DNA of 64,000 bases, from the NCBI RefSeq assembly GCF_002553505.1, contig NZ_PDCP01000008.1, positions 1 through 64,000 on the forward strand, read 5' to 3'. Numbering within the stretch: position 1 is the stretch's first letter; each line of letters opens with the position of its first letter. The notes under the pieces were generated by a model that made no database searches, was not told the DNA's origin, and worked only from the letters and a program-made list of their open reading frames with translations. Below, one piece after another: positions 36,443-45,625 of this stretch. This DNA comes from Mycolicibacterium agri (GTDB lineage Bacteria; Actinomycetota; Actinomycetes; Mycobacteriales; Mycobacteriaceae). Both the position numbers and the translations under genes were made by a program.

Positions 36443-37593
36443 CCGACATCGACACCGTGGTGGCCGACCGCGTCGCCGCGGCACACCCGCTCCTTGTCCA
36501 ACTGTCGCGTGAACTCTTCGACGACCCCGAGACGGCGTGGGAGGAGGTGCGGTCCGCGCGTCGAGTCGCAGGAGTGTTGTCGGACAACGGCTTCGACGTC
36601 ACCGAGCGCTACTGCGGGCTGGAGACCGCCTTTCTCGCACGGGCCGGCAGCGGAGACCTGCACATGGCGCTGTGCGCCGAATACGACGCGCTGCCCGGCC
36701 TCGGCCACGCCTGCGGACACAACCTGATCTCGGCGATCACGGTCGGTGCGGCCATGGCGCTGGCGCCCGTCGCCGACGACCTCGGCGTGACGGTCACCGT
36801 CATCGGCACCCCGGCCGAGGAAGGCGGCGGCGGCAAGATCGAACTGCTCGACCGCAACGGGTTCGACGGTCAACACGCCGCCGCCATGATTCATCCCGGG
36901 CCCGTCGACGTGGCTCGCGCGCGGCCGTATGCGGTGTCGCACAGCCACATCGAGTACACCGGCAAGGCCGCCCACGCCGCCGCCTATCCGGAGCGCGGCA
37001 TCAACGCGGCCGACGCGTTCACCATCGCGCAGGTCGCGATCGGCCTGCTGCGTCAACAGTTGCTGTCCTCGGTGCGCGTACACGGCATGGTCACCCGCGG
37101 CGGTGAGGCGCCCAACGCCATCGCCGAACGCACCGAGGGGCGCTGGTATGTGCGCGCCGAGACACTCGCCGAACTCGCGGCCGTGGAACCCCGCGTCATG
37201 CGCTGCTTCGAAGCCGGTGCCCTCGCGACCGGCGCCGAACTGTCCGTCACGCCGGAGTCCAAGCCGTACGCGGAGTTTCGCACCGATGAGGACCTGCTCG
37301 CGTCCTACGAGCGGCGGGCCACCGCCGTCGGCAGGCAGTTCGCGTCCGGCCCCGACACCATGATGGCGCGGGCTTCCACCGACATGGGCAACGTGTCGCA
37401 GGTGTTGCCCGCGATCCATCCCTACATCGGCATCGACTCGCTGCCCGCGGTCAACCACCAGCCCGAGTTCGCCGCCGCCACCATCACCCCGGCCGCGGAA
37501 ACGGCGATCGCGCACGGCGCCGTCGCGCTGGCAGGCACCGTCGTCGACGCCGCCACCGACGCCGACATCCGGCGCCGCCTGCTGAACGGTTAG
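36439..37593 (+). CDS. M20-family amidohydrolase (AbgB/aminoacylase-like)
   Basis: A 384-aa zinc amidohydrolase. Metal-site motifs: ALCAEYDALPGLGHACGHNL (Asp/His), GTPAEEGGGGK (Glu pair) and the dimerisation segment EYTGKAAHAAAYPERGINAADA. This subfamily includes aminobenzoyl-glutamate hydrolases and aminoacylases that cleave an N-acyl or amide bond. The ATG at 36439 overlaps the DUF1028 stop by 4 bases. Product amino acid may feed the aspartase that follows 8 bases downstream. Substrate unknown. Confidence 0.9.
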   Translation: MTDIDTVVADRVAAAHPLLVQLSRELFDDPETAWEEVRSARRVAGVLSDNGFDVTERYCGLETAFLARAGSGDLHMALCAEYDALPGLGHACGHNLISAITVGAAMALAPVADDLGVTVTVIGTPAEEGGGGKIELLDRNGFDGQHAAAMIHPGPVDVARARPYAVSHSHIEYTGKAAHAAAYPERGINAADAFTIAQVAIGLLRQQLLSSVRVHGMVTRGGEAPNAIAERTEGRWYVRAETLAELAAVEPRVMRCFEAGALATGAELSVTPESKPYAEFRTDEDLLASYERRATAVGRQFASGPDTMMARASTDMGNVSQVLPAIHPYIGIDSLPAVNHQPEFAAATITPAAETAIAHGAVALAGTVVDAATDADIRRRLLNG

Positions 37594-37601
37594 GTAGTCG
37601 C

Positions 37602-39005
37602 GTGTCCGATTTCATGACCCGCACCGAGCACGACCTGCTGGGGGACAGGGAGGTTCCCGCCGACGCGTATTACGGTGTGCACACCGCGCGCGCCGTCGAC
37701 AACTTTCCGATCAGCGGCGTCGCGATCTCGCGTCACACCGACCTCATCGTCGCGCTGGCCTCCGTCAAACAGGCCGCCGCCGAAGCCAACCGGCAACTCG
37801 GGCAACTCGACGACGACATTGCCGAGGCGATCATCGCGGCCTGCGTCGAAATCCGCGGTGGCGCCCTGCACGACCAGTTCGTCGTCGACGAAATCCAAGG
37901 CGGCGCAGGCACGTCGACGAACATGAACGCCAACGAGGTGATCGCCAACCGCGCCCTGGAGATCCTGGGCCACCGGCGCGGCGACTACCACGTCATTCAC
38001 CCGCTCGAACACGTCAACCGCGGGCAGAGCACCAACGACGTCTACCCGACCGCGGTGAAGATCGCGCTGGGCACCGCGTCGCGCAGCCTGGAGCACGCGC
38101 TGCGGGGACTCGTCGAGCGGCTCACCGCCAAATCGCACGAGTTCGCGGGCATGCTCAAGCTCGGGCGCACCCAGCTACAGGACGCGGTGCCGATGACGCT
38201 GGGCCAGGAGTTCGGCGCGTTCGCCGTCACCGTCGGCGAGGACGCCGACCGGCTGCGCGAGGCGTCGATGCTGATCGCCGAGATCAACCTCGGCGGCACC
38301 GCGATCGGCACAGGGCTCAACACCCACCCGGAGTACGCCGAGCTGGTCTGCGGCTTCCTGCGCCGAATCACCGGGCTGCCGTTGACCACCGCGGGCAACC
38401 TCGTCGAGGCCACCTCGGACGTCGGCGCCTTCGTCCAGCTGTCGGGCGTCACCAAGCGAGCCGCGGTCAAGCTCTCGAAGATCTGCAACGACCTGCGGCT
38501 GCTGTCGTCGGGACCGGGTGCGGGGTTCAACGAGATCAACCTGCCGCCGGTGCAGGCCGGCTCCAGCATCATGCCGGGCAAGGTGAACCCCGTCATCTGT
38601 GAAGTCGTCAACCAGGTCGCCTTCGAGGTGATCGGCAACGACTTGACCGTCACCATGGCCGCCGAAGCAGGGCAGTTGCAGCTCAACGCGTTTGAGCCCA
38701 TCATCGCCCGCGCGCTGCTGTCGTCGATCAGCCATCTCACCGCCGCCGTCACGGTGCTCGGCGACCGCTGCATCGACGGGATCACCGCCAATCCGCAACG
38801 CATGCGGGACGCGGCTCTCGGATCGGCGGGCATCGCCACCGCGCTCAACCCGCTGCTCGGGTACGAAGCCGCCACCGCGCTGGCCGCCGAGGCCATCGCC
38901 ACCGGAGTGCCGGTGCCGGAACTGGTGCGCCGCTCGGCTTTGGTCGACGACGCGGTGTTGGCCCGGGTGTTCAGCCCCGAAAACCTGTGCGGCCGCACCG
39001 AATAG
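37602..39005 (+). CDS. aspA: Aspartate ammonia-lyase (aspartase/fumarase superfamily)
   Basis: A 467-aa lyase that probably deaminates L-aspartate to fumarate. The family signature GSSIMPGKVNP lies near residue 320. Other conserved segments are GGAGTSTNMNANEVIANRA, GQSTNDVYPTA and GRTQLQDAVPMTLGQEF, closer to aspartase (TNMNANE) than to fumarase. Start is GTG 37602, or ATG 37614. It is the last gene of the plus-strand operon and converges on the aldehyde dehydrogenase with a 4-base gap. A related C-N lyase acting on an aspartate-like pathway intermediate remains possible. Confidence 0.85.
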   Translation: MSDFMTRTEHDLLGDREVPADAYYGVHTARAVDNFPISGVAISRHTDLIVALASVKQAAAEANRQLGQLDDDIAEAIIAACVEIRGGALHDQFVVDEIQGGAGTSTNMNANEVIANRALEILGHRRGDYHVIHPLEHVNRGQSTNDVYPTAVKIALGTASRSLEHALRGLVERLTAKSHEFAGMLKLGRTQLQDAVPMTLGQEFGAFAVTVGEDADRLREASMLIAEINLGGTAIGTGLNTHPEYAELVCGFLRRITGLPLTTAGNLVEATSDVGAFVQLSGVTKRAAVKLSKICNDLRLLSSGPGAGFNEINLPPVQAGSSIMPGKVNPVICEVVNQVAFEVIGNDLTVTMAAEAGQLQLNAFEPIIARALLSSISHLTAAVTVLGDRCIDGITANPQRMRDAALGSAGIATALNPLLGYEAATALAAEAIATGVPVPELVRRSALVDDAVLARVFSPENLCGRTE

Positions 39006-39009
39006 CGGC

Positions 39010-40503
39010 CTAGAAGCGGATCCAGGTCGTCTTCAGGCCGGTGTACTTGTCCAGCGCGTGCAGCGACAGGTCGCGGCCGAATCCGCTCTGCTTGAAGCCG
39101 CCGAACGGGGTCTGGGCGCTCAGCGCGTCGACGGTGTTGACCGACACGGTGCCTGCCCGCAGCGCGGCGGCGACGGTGTGGGCCCGCCGCAGGTTGTTCG
39201 TCCACACCGACGCGGCCAGGCCGTAGATCGTGTTGTTGGCCATCGCGATCGCTTCGTCGTCGTCGCGGAAGGTCTGGACCGCCAGCACGGGCCCGAAGAC
39301 CTCTTCGGTGACCAGCTCGGCCGTCGGCGCCAAACCGGAGACGACGGTGGGCTCGATGTAGCAGCCGCGGCCGTCGACCTGCCGGCGGCGGCCGCCGGTC
39401 AGGATCTCGCCGTCGGCGCGTTCGATGAAGCCCAGCACCGAGGAGGTGTGCGACTCGTCGACGATCGCGCCCATGCCTGCGGACGGATCCAGCGGGTTGC
39501 CCAGCCGCATCTCCTGCGCCCGGCGAACCAGATCCGCGACAAAGTCGTCGGCGATGGATTGCTCAACGAGCAGCCGCGAATTGGCCGAACATACCGCGCC
39601 CTGGTTGTAGAACGCCCCGAAGATCGCCATCTCGGCCGCCTGCTCGAGGTCGGCGTCGGCGAACACCACGTTGGGGCTCTTGCCGCCGCACTCCAGCCAC
39701 ACCTGCTTGAGGTTCGAGTCGGCGGCGTATCGCAGAAACTTCTTGCCGGTCTCGGTGGAGCCGGTGAACGCCAGCACGTCGACGTCGGGATGCAGCCCCA
39801 AGGGCGCACCGGCCGAAGGGCCGAGGCCGGGCACCACGTTCAGCACGCCGGGCGGAAGCCCCGCCTCCACGGCCAGTTCACCGAGCCGCAGCGACGAAAG
39901 CGGCGCCTGCTCGGCGGGTTTCAATACGACGCTGTTGCCTGCGGCCAGTGCAGGCGCGACCTTCCACACGGCGAGGTCGAGCGGGAAGTTCCACGGCGTC
40001 ACCGCGCCGACGACACCCAGCGGCTCGCGGCTGACCAGCGCGAGGTTGCCCGGCTCGGTCGGCGCGATCTCGCCGTTGATCTTGTCGACGGCCTCGCCGT
40101 AGAACGCGAAAAGGTCGGCGGCGGAGGGGACGTCGACGTTGTAGGCCTCGGTGACCAGCTTGCCCATGTCCATCGAATCCAGCAGGGCCAATTCCGCGCG
40201 ATGCGCAAGGATGAGCTCGGACAGGCGTTGCAGTGTCCGTTTGCGTTCCGCCGGAGACGCTTTGGACCACGCGCCTGACTCGAACGACTTTCGCGCGGCG
40301 GCCACGGCGGCGTCGACGTCGTCGGCCTGGGCCGACGCCACCCGCGCCAACAGTTCACCGGTGGCCGGGTTGACCGAGTCGAACGTTTCGCCGGACTGTG
40401 CGTCGCGGAACTGGCCGTCGATGAAGACGCCCGTCCTGGGTGTCACCCGCTCGGCGAGATCCGTCCAGTCCGCGAGGGTGGTGGGTTCGGCGGTGGCTAC
40501 CAT
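39010..40503 (-). CDS. NAD(P)-dependent aldehyde dehydrogenase
   Basis: A 497-aa aldehyde dehydrogenase, oxidising an aldehyde (probably an aminoaldehyde) to the acid. Catalytic residues: Cys in NQGAVCSANSR near 304 and Glu in LECGGKSP near 269; the cofactor site is TPWNFPLDLAVWKVAPALAAGN and FTGSTETGKKF. The sequence resembles gamma-glutamyl-aminobutyraldehyde/betaine-aldehyde types (PuuC-like). It is 30 bases downstream of the TMADH-like gene on the same strand, suggesting it oxidises an aldehyde released by N-dealkylation or by the amine pathway. Confidence 0.9.
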   Translation of the reverse strand: MVATAEPTTLADWTDLAERVTPRTGVFIDGQFRDAQSGETFDSVNPATGELLARVASAQADDVDAAVAAARKSFESGAWSKASPAERKRTLQRLSELILAHRAELALLDSMDMGKLVTEAYNVDVPSAADLFAFYGEAVDKINGEIAPTEPGNLALVSREPLGVVGAVTPWNFPLDLAVWKVAPALAAGNSVVLKPAEQAPLSSLRLGELAVEAGLPPGVLNVVPGLGPSAGAPLGLHPDVDVLAFTGSTETGKKFLRYAADSNLKQVWLECGGKSPNVVFADADLEQAAEMAIFGAFYNQGAVCSANSRLLVEQSIADDFVADLVRRAQEMRLGNPLDPSAGMGAIVDESHTSSVLGFIERADGEILTGGRRRQVDGRGCYIEPTVVSGLAPTAELVTEEVFGPVLAVQTFRDDDEAIAMANNTIYGLAASVWTNNLRRAHTVAAALRAGTVSVNTVDALSAQTPFGGFKQSGFGRDLSLHALDKYTGLKTTWIRF

Positions 40504-40533
40504 CGTTGCTCCTGCATCGTGAAAGGGTTGTGG

Positions 40534-42654
40534 CTAGCGGCTGTTCACCGATTCGACCGGGGTGATCGGGAGCAGCACCCCCGCCTCGGTGCTGAGCTCG
40601 GTGACCTCGCGCCGGAACGGCACCGGACGGTCGTCGGCAGGCTCGTCGAGCTCCTCGGCGTAGCGGTGCCCGGCCCACACGGCGGCCGCGATCGTCGCCG
40701 GTGCCCAGGCATCACCCGCCGCTTGGACACTCTTGAGGCCGGCCGCTGCCCAGTCCGACTCGCGCGCCTGCAGCGCGTCGAGCAGCTGGTTCTCCGGCAG
40801 CCGCGCGGTGACGAGAACGACCGCGTCGGCCTGCATTTCGGATTCGTCGCCGGTGAAGACACACGCGGTGGTAACGGTGTCGCCGGTGATCGCGGTGACC
40901 GCGGCGTTGGTCTTGACGTCGACGCCGGCGCGGATGATCCGCTTGCGAATCCGCTCGACTTCGAGCGTATGGATGGTCCACTGCGACACGTGCGCGGCCG
41001 GGGTGATCAGCGTGACGTCGAAGCCCTCGGCGGCGAGCAGTTCCGACAACACCCCGCCCATGTAGTAGTGGTCGTCGTCGTAGATCGCGACGCGTCGGCC
41101 CTGCGGCCGGACGCCGGCCATCAGATCGTCGGGCGTCAGCACTTCCGCGTCGGGCGCGATCGGGAGCGGGTGGGTGTGCCAGCGGCCGACACCGTCTCGG
41201 CGCCAATGCGATCCGGTCGCGAGCAGCACATGGTCGAAGTCGTTCTCCATGATGTCGTCGACGGTCATCTCGCTCTGCATGAAGACCTCGATGTTGTCGA
41301 GCTTGCGGATCTGCTGCACCCGATAGTCGACCACCCTGATCCACGCCGAGAGCCCCGGCAGCTTCGACTCGCGTTCGACGCGACCGCCCAGCACGCGGGT
41401 CGCTTCTGCGAGGCTGACGGTGTAGCCGCGATTGCCCAGCGAGCGCGCCGCCTCCAAGCCCGCCGGCCCCGCCCCGACCACGAGGACGTGCGAGTCGGAC
41501 CTTTTGGGCCGGATGCGCTCGGGATGCCAACCGCGGCGGAATTCCTCGCCCATCGTGGGGTTTTGGGTGCAGCGGATCGGCGACATGGTGAAGTCGCCTG
41601 ACACGCAGATGTTGCAGCCGATGCACTCGCGGATGTCTTCCAGCTGACCCGTCTCGATCTTCTTCGGCAGGAACGGGTCGGCGATCGACGGACGGGCCGC
41701 TCCGATCAGGTCGAGGACACCGCTCTTGATCTGATGCACCATCATGTCCGGCGACGTGAAACGGCCGACGCCGACAACGGGTTTGGTGGTCAGCTGCTTG
41801 AGGCCGCGGGCGTACGGTTCCTGACCGGCCTCCGGGCCGAAGCGCGACGTGACCGAGTCGTCCTCCCAGCTGCCAAGGACGAAGTCCCACAGGTCGGGGA
41901 TCTCGCCGAGCATGCCGATGACATCCTCGATCTCGGCGCGGTTGATGCCCTCGTCGCCGAGAAGCTCGTCGATTGTGATGCGGCAGGCGACGGCCGCCCT
42001 TCCGTCGACGGCTTCGACGGTGTCCTCGAGGATTTCGCGCAGCAGCCGCGCGCGGTTCTCCAGGGTGCCGCCGTACTCGTCGGTGCGGTTGTTGTAGCGC
42101 CGCGACAGGAAGTGGTGCAGGCCGCCGAGGCAGTGCCCGGCGTACACGTAGACGATGTCGTAGCCCGTCGCCAGCGAGCGGCGCACCGCCTCCAGATGCC
42201 AGTGCCGCAGATCGGCGATGTCGGATTTGGTCATCGCACGCGCCTGCACCGGATCGAGATGCCACGACACGACCGGCAAATGCTGTGGCGCCAAAGGGGT
42301 TTCGCGGCTGATCAGGTTCGGGCTGTTCAGCCCGTTGTGGGCCAGCTCGATACCGGCCAGCGCGCCGCCCTCGTGGATCTTCTCGGCGATCTTCGCCAGG
42401 GCGGGCATGTCCTGGTCGTCCCACAGCCGCAGTTCGATGAACGGGCCGATGTCGGACGTCGGGTGGATCTCCACCTGTTCCGTGCACACCACCGCCCAGC
42501 CGCCCTCGGCCTTGACCTGGCGCATGTAGGCCTGGCTGGAGGGGTCGCGATAGCCCATGCCGTTGCAGTGCGGAACCTGGAAGAACCGGTTGCGAGCGGT
42601 GACCGGGCCGATCTTGACCGGCTCGAACAAGATGTCGTATCGCGGGTCTCGCAT
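40534..42654 (-). CDS. Trimethylamine-dehydrogenase-like flavoprotein (OYE-family with 4Fe-4S)
   Basis: A 706-aa protein with three parts. Residues about 1-340 form an old-yellow-enzyme TIM barrel with FMN. A 4Fe-4S site follows: CIGCNIC plus a fourth Cys in PIRCTQNP, at about residues 345-365, as in trimethylamine dehydrogenase. The FAD/NAD-type domains follow, with VLVVGAGPAGLEAARSLG near 390. Relatives demethylate tri- or dimethylamine, N-methylproline or reduce enoyl groups. The ATG at 42654 follows GAGGGGAGCCCC; a longer frame to 42711 is less likely. It is divergent from the APC permease and upstream of the aldehyde dehydrogenase. Substrate is inferred only from family. Confidence 0.87.
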   Translation of the reverse strand: MRDPRYDILFEPVKIGPVTARNRFFQVPHCNGMGYRDPSSQAYMRQVKAEGGWAVVCTEQVEIHPTSDIGPFIELRLWDDQDMPALAKIAEKIHEGGALAGIELAHNGLNSPNLISRETPLAPQHLPVVSWHLDPVQARAMTKSDIADLRHWHLEAVRRSLATGYDIVYVYAGHCLGGLHHFLSRRYNNRTDEYGGTLENRARLLREILEDTVEAVDGRAAVACRITIDELLGDEGINRAEIEDVIGMLGEIPDLWDFVLGSWEDDSVTSRFGPEAGQEPYARGLKQLTTKPVVGVGRFTSPDMMVHQIKSGVLDLIGAARPSIADPFLPKKIETGQLEDIRECIGCNICVSGDFTMSPIRCTQNPTMGEEFRRGWHPERIRPKRSDSHVLVVGAGPAGLEAARSLGNRGYTVSLAEATRVLGGRVERESKLPGLSAWIRVVDYRVQQIRKLDNIEVFMQSEMTVDDIMENDFDHVLLATGSHWRRDGVGRWHTHPLPIAPDAEVLTPDDLMAGVRPQGRRVAIYDDDHYYMGGVLSELLAAEGFDVTLITPAAHVSQWTIHTLEVERIRKRIIRAGVDVKTNAAVTAITGDTVTTACVFTGDESEMQADAVVLVTARLPENQLLDALQARESDWAAAGLKSVQAAGDAWAPATIAAAVWAGHRYAEELDEPADDRPVPFRREVTELSTEAGVLLPITPVESVNSR

Positions 42655-42758
42655 GGGGCTCCCCTCGTTCTTCAGTGCACGCAACCGCACTCGTATCGTT
42701 CGCGCCGCCACTAACCACAGTCAACTAGATGTTTCCGTTGATTTGGATCAGGGATTCT

Positions 42759-42773
42759 GATGCAAGCTGCATC
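42759..42773. promoter_or_regulatory. Inverted repeat GATGCA-AGC-TGCATC in the divergent control region
   Basis: A perfect 6-bp inverted repeat with a 3-base spacer lies midway in the AT-rich 271-base gap between the TMADH-like gene and the permease. It is a plausible site for the LysR regulator encoded at 44529, or another catabolic regulator. Confidence 0.45.
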
Positions 42774-42925
42774 TGATTTTCTGATGTCAATCGACAGAAA
42801 AGCATGCTTTACAGATTCCAGGCGGTCGGCCAATGTGATATGGCACACGGCTTGGATTTTGCTCGCCGAGCACCGCTCCCGGCCGCGAAACGCAGTGCTA
42901 CATCCACATCTCGGGAGTCAGGATC

Positions 42926-44476
42926 GTGAATACCGACAAACCCTTCGCAGTAACCGACGAAGAGCAGACCGCGCAGGCCGCCCGCGAGACGCAGCACCTG
43001 AAGAAGACGCTCGGCCGCTTCGACATCATCTTCCTGATCGTCGCCGCGGTCGTGTCGGTCGAGGTGCTCGGCCAGGTCTCGAGCTTCGGCGGGGAGACCT
43101 TCACTTGGGCGCTAGTGCTCGCGGTGTTCTTCCTGGTGCCCTACGCGCTGATCTTCGCCGAGGTCGGCAGCACCTTCACCGGAGAGGGCGGCGTCTACGT
43201 ATGGGTGCGACGCGCCTTCGGTCGCCCGGTCGCGGCCATCGCGGCGCTCCTGACGTGGGTGACGCAGCCGGTGTGGGTCGGCGGCTCGATGGCCTTCATC
43301 GCCGCCGAGACATGGAGCACCTACGTGACGCCGTTCGAGCACGGGAGCTTCGCCGACTACGCGTTTAAGTTGGTGTTCATCTGGCTGACCGTGATCGCGG
43401 CGATCATCAGCCTCCGGCACGGCAAGTGGATTCCGAACCTCGGCGCCATCATCAAGATCGCGTTCCTGGCGATTTTCCTGGTCACCACAGGGATCTACGC
43501 GGCCCAGCACGGTTTCGCGGGCCTGACCGCGGGCGACTTCTCGCCGACGGTGGCGGGTCTGCTCGGCGTCACCCCGCTGCTGCTGTTCTCGTATCTGGGC
43601 TTCGAGTCAAGCAACAGCGCGGCAGGCGAGATGAAGCATCCCGCCCGTGACGTCCCGATCGCCATCGCCCGCTCAGCGGCCATCGCCGTCAGCGCCTACC
43701 TGCTGCCGATCGCCGCCATCCTGGTGGTCATCCCGGCCGATGAGATCAGCGGCATCAGCGGGCTGATGGAAGCGGTGGCCGAGGTGTTCACCGTCTACGG
43801 CCAGGCGGCGCCGGCGATGCTCGTGCTGACCGGCATCGTGTTCGTCGTCGTCCTCATGACGCAGGGCTCGGCGTGGATGATCATCAGCGACCGGATGCAG
43901 GCCATGGCCGCCGCCGACGGCGCCTTCTACGGCGGGTTCTTCGGGCGCTTCCACCCGCAGCTGGGTACGCCGGTGCGGGTCAACCTGCTGTCCGGTGTGG
44001 TGGGCACGGTGTTCATGCTGGCCGCGATGCAGGTCAGCGGGTCGGCCAGCGCCGTGTTCGGCGTGGTGCTCAGCATCTGCATCTCGACATTCCTGCTGAG
44101 CTACTTGATCGCGATCCCTGCGGCGGTCCGGCTGCGCACCAAGTACCCCGATGTGGCGCGCCCGTTCCGAGTCCCGGTGAGCGATAACGGATATCGCATC
44201 CTCGGCGTGCTGTGCTTCGCGTGGATCCTGCTGGGCAGTTGGGTCGCGATCTTCCCGGGTACGCTTGAACGCCTGCTGGGTTTGGAGTACGACTTCGACG
44301 AGATATGGGGAGTCAGTCAGACGGTGTTCGAAGTGTTCACCCTTGGCACATTGGCGGTACTGGGCGTGCTCGGTGGCGTCGGGTACCTCCGTGGCAAGGC
44401 TCTACGCCTCGAACGCGTCGGCGCGGGCCCGGAGTTGTTCAGCGCCGCTGAGAAACCCACCGAACCCGCGGTGTGA
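42926..44476 (+). CDS. APC-family amino acid/amine permease
   Basis: A 516-aa inner-membrane importer with about 12 hydrophobic segments. The APC pattern FDIIFLIVAAVVSVEVLGQ and FAEVGSTFTGEGGVYVWVRRAFG covers the first helices and substrate-binding loop; the loop SYLGFESSNSAAGEMKHPARDVPIAI is the usual glutamate-containing segment. It probably imports the substrate of the adjacent catabolic genes. Start is GTG 42926 after CGGGAGTCAGGATC. The LysR regulator follows 52 bases downstream on the same strand. Confidence 0.9.
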   Translation: MNTDKPFAVTDEEQTAQAARETQHLKKTLGRFDIIFLIVAAVVSVEVLGQVSSFGGETFTWALVLAVFFLVPYALIFAEVGSTFTGEGGVYVWVRRAFGRPVAAIAALLTWVTQPVWVGGSMAFIAAETWSTYVTPFEHGSFADYAFKLVFIWLTVIAAIISLRHGKWIPNLGAIIKIAFLAIFLVTTGIYAAQHGFAGLTAGDFSPTVAGLLGVTPLLLFSYLGFESSNSAAGEMKHPARDVPIAIARSAAIAVSAYLLPIAAILVVIPADEISGISGLMEAVAEVFTVYGQAAPAMLVLTGIVFVVVLMTQGSAWMIISDRMQAMAAADGAFYGGFFGRFHPQLGTPVRVNLLSGVVGTVFMLAAMQVSGSASAVFGVVLSICISTFLLSYLIAIPAAVRLRTKYPDVARPFRVPVSDNGYRILGVLCFAWILLGSWVAIFPGTLERLLGLEYDFDEIWGVSQTVFEVFTLGTLAVLGVLGGVGYLRGKALRLERVGAGPELFSAAEKPTEPAV

Positions 44477-44528
44477 GTGCCGTGGTGACGTGCGGGCTTG
44501 TCGCGGCTGACGGTCGAGGAGCGACACG

Positions 44529-45455
44529 ATGCCACGACAGCCCGACGTCACGCTGATCCAACTGCGCTACTTCGTCACCGCCGCTACGCATTTGAGCATG
44601 ACGAAGGCCGCCGAGGAGCTACACATCGCTCAGTCGGCGGTCTCGGCGGCGGTGTCGCAGCTCGAGCATCAGATCGGCACGCAGTTGTTCATCCGGCACC
44701 GGGCCCGCGGGCTCGCGCTCACTGCGGCGGGCGAAGAGATGCTGCGAGACACCCGCAGGCTGCTCGATCACCTCGACGAGGTGCTCGACGTGGCCAGCGG
44801 TCATGTCGACCGGATTCGCGGGCGGGTGCGGCTGGCCTGCTTCGTCACCCTCGGCCCGTTCGTGCTGCCGCGGCTCATCGCCGAACTCGGCAAGCAACAC
44901 CCCGACTTGCAGGTCGACGTCATCGAAACCGAGGCGCATGCCATGCGGGCCGCTTTGCGCAACGGCTCCGCGGAGGTGGCGCTGACCTACGATCTCGGCC
45001 TTGGTGGCGGCATCGAAACCGAAATGCTCGCTGTCGCACCGCCGTACGTGGCGCTGGCCCGCGACCACCCGCTGGCCGACTCCGGCGGCGTGGAGCTGAC
45101 GCAGTTGGCCGACGAGCCGATGGTGCTGCTGGACCTGCCGGAGAGCCGCGACTACTTCGAGAACATGCTGCTGGCCGCGGGAGTGACGCCGAAGATCCGC
45201 TATCGCTCGGCCAGTTACGAGACCGTGCGCGGGCTGGTCGCACGCGGGCACGGGTATTCGATCCTCAACCAGCGGCCGGCCTCCGACGGCACTTACGACG
45301 GTGGAAAGGTGGCCGTGGTTCCTATCAAGGGTGATGCGCCCGGCCTGCCGATCGTGCTGGCGCGCTCGGCAGCGGTGCGGATGACCGCCCGCGCGCGTGC
45401 CGTCACGCTTGCGGCCCGAGCGATCTTCGCCTCGATGCACACCCCGCCCGAGTAG
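44529..45455 (+). CDS. LysR-family transcriptional regulator
   Basis: A 308-aa regulator with an N-terminal winged helix (LIQLRYFVTAATHLSMTKAAEELHIAQSAVSAAVSQLEHQIG) and a C-terminal effector-binding domain. The sequence PMVLLDLPESRDYFENML fits the subgroup controlling nitrogen or aromatic catabolism. ATG at 44529 follows GAGGAGCGACACG. It is downstream of the APC permease and probably controls the surrounding locus. Its last codons (CAC ACC CCG CCC GAG TAG) are the first unit of a repeated 24-base sequence in the spacer that follows. Confidence 0.9.
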   Translation: MPRQPDVTLIQLRYFVTAATHLSMTKAAEELHIAQSAVSAAVSQLEHQIGTQLFIRHRARGLALTAAGEEMLRDTRRLLDHLDEVLDVASGHVDRIRGRVRLACFVTLGPFVLPRLIAELGKQHPDLQVDVIETEAHAMRAALRNGSAEVALTYDLGLGGGIETEMLAVAPPYVALARDHPLADSGGVELTQLADEPMVLLDLPESRDYFENMLLAAGVTPKIRYRSASYETVRGLVARGHGYSILNQRPASDGTYDGGKVAVVPIKGDAPGLPIVLARSAAVRMTARARAVTLAARAIFASMHTPPE

Positions 45456-45625
45456 CCGCGGCACAACCCGCCCGAGTAACCGCCGAACGTGCAGATTTCG
45501 CGAAAATCCGGCCGGATTTTCGCAGAGGTTTCACGTTGGGCGATTAGCCGCCGCACACCCCGCCCGAGTAGCCGCGGCACACCCCGCCCGAGTAGCCGCG
45601 GTACACCCCGCCCGAGTAGCGGCCG
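45438..45625. repeat. Reiterated 24-bp units copied from the LysR gene end
   Basis: Unit CACACCCCGCCCGAGTAGCC plus GCGG occurs at 45438 (inside the gene, including its stop), 45462 (two or more mismatches), 45554, 45578 and 45602. Units 2 and 3 are separated by a 58-bp palindromic repeat. The units are contiguous, so this is not a CRISPR array. Confidence 0.85.
45485..45542. repeat. 58-bp palindromic intergenic repeat, copy 2
   Basis: Begins GAACGTGCAG and ends TTTCACGTTGGGCG. The core is a perfect 24-bp palindrome (45500-45523): GCGAAAATCCGG followed by its reverse complement. AT-rich arms around GC-rich ends could form a strong hairpin between convergent genes. Confidence 0.85.

Noticed and set aside
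37602-42654. Ergothioneine- or choline-type breakdown by elimination of trimethylamine, then TMADH
   Set aside because: The lyase keeps aspartase signatures and no ergothionase-specific feature could be confirmed, so the substrate was left open.
40712-42724. 670-codon open frame on the minus strand in another phase
   Set aside because: It overlaps the TMADH-like gene, whose Fe-S and FAD motifs are intact; composition is Arg/Gly/Pro-rich without motifs.
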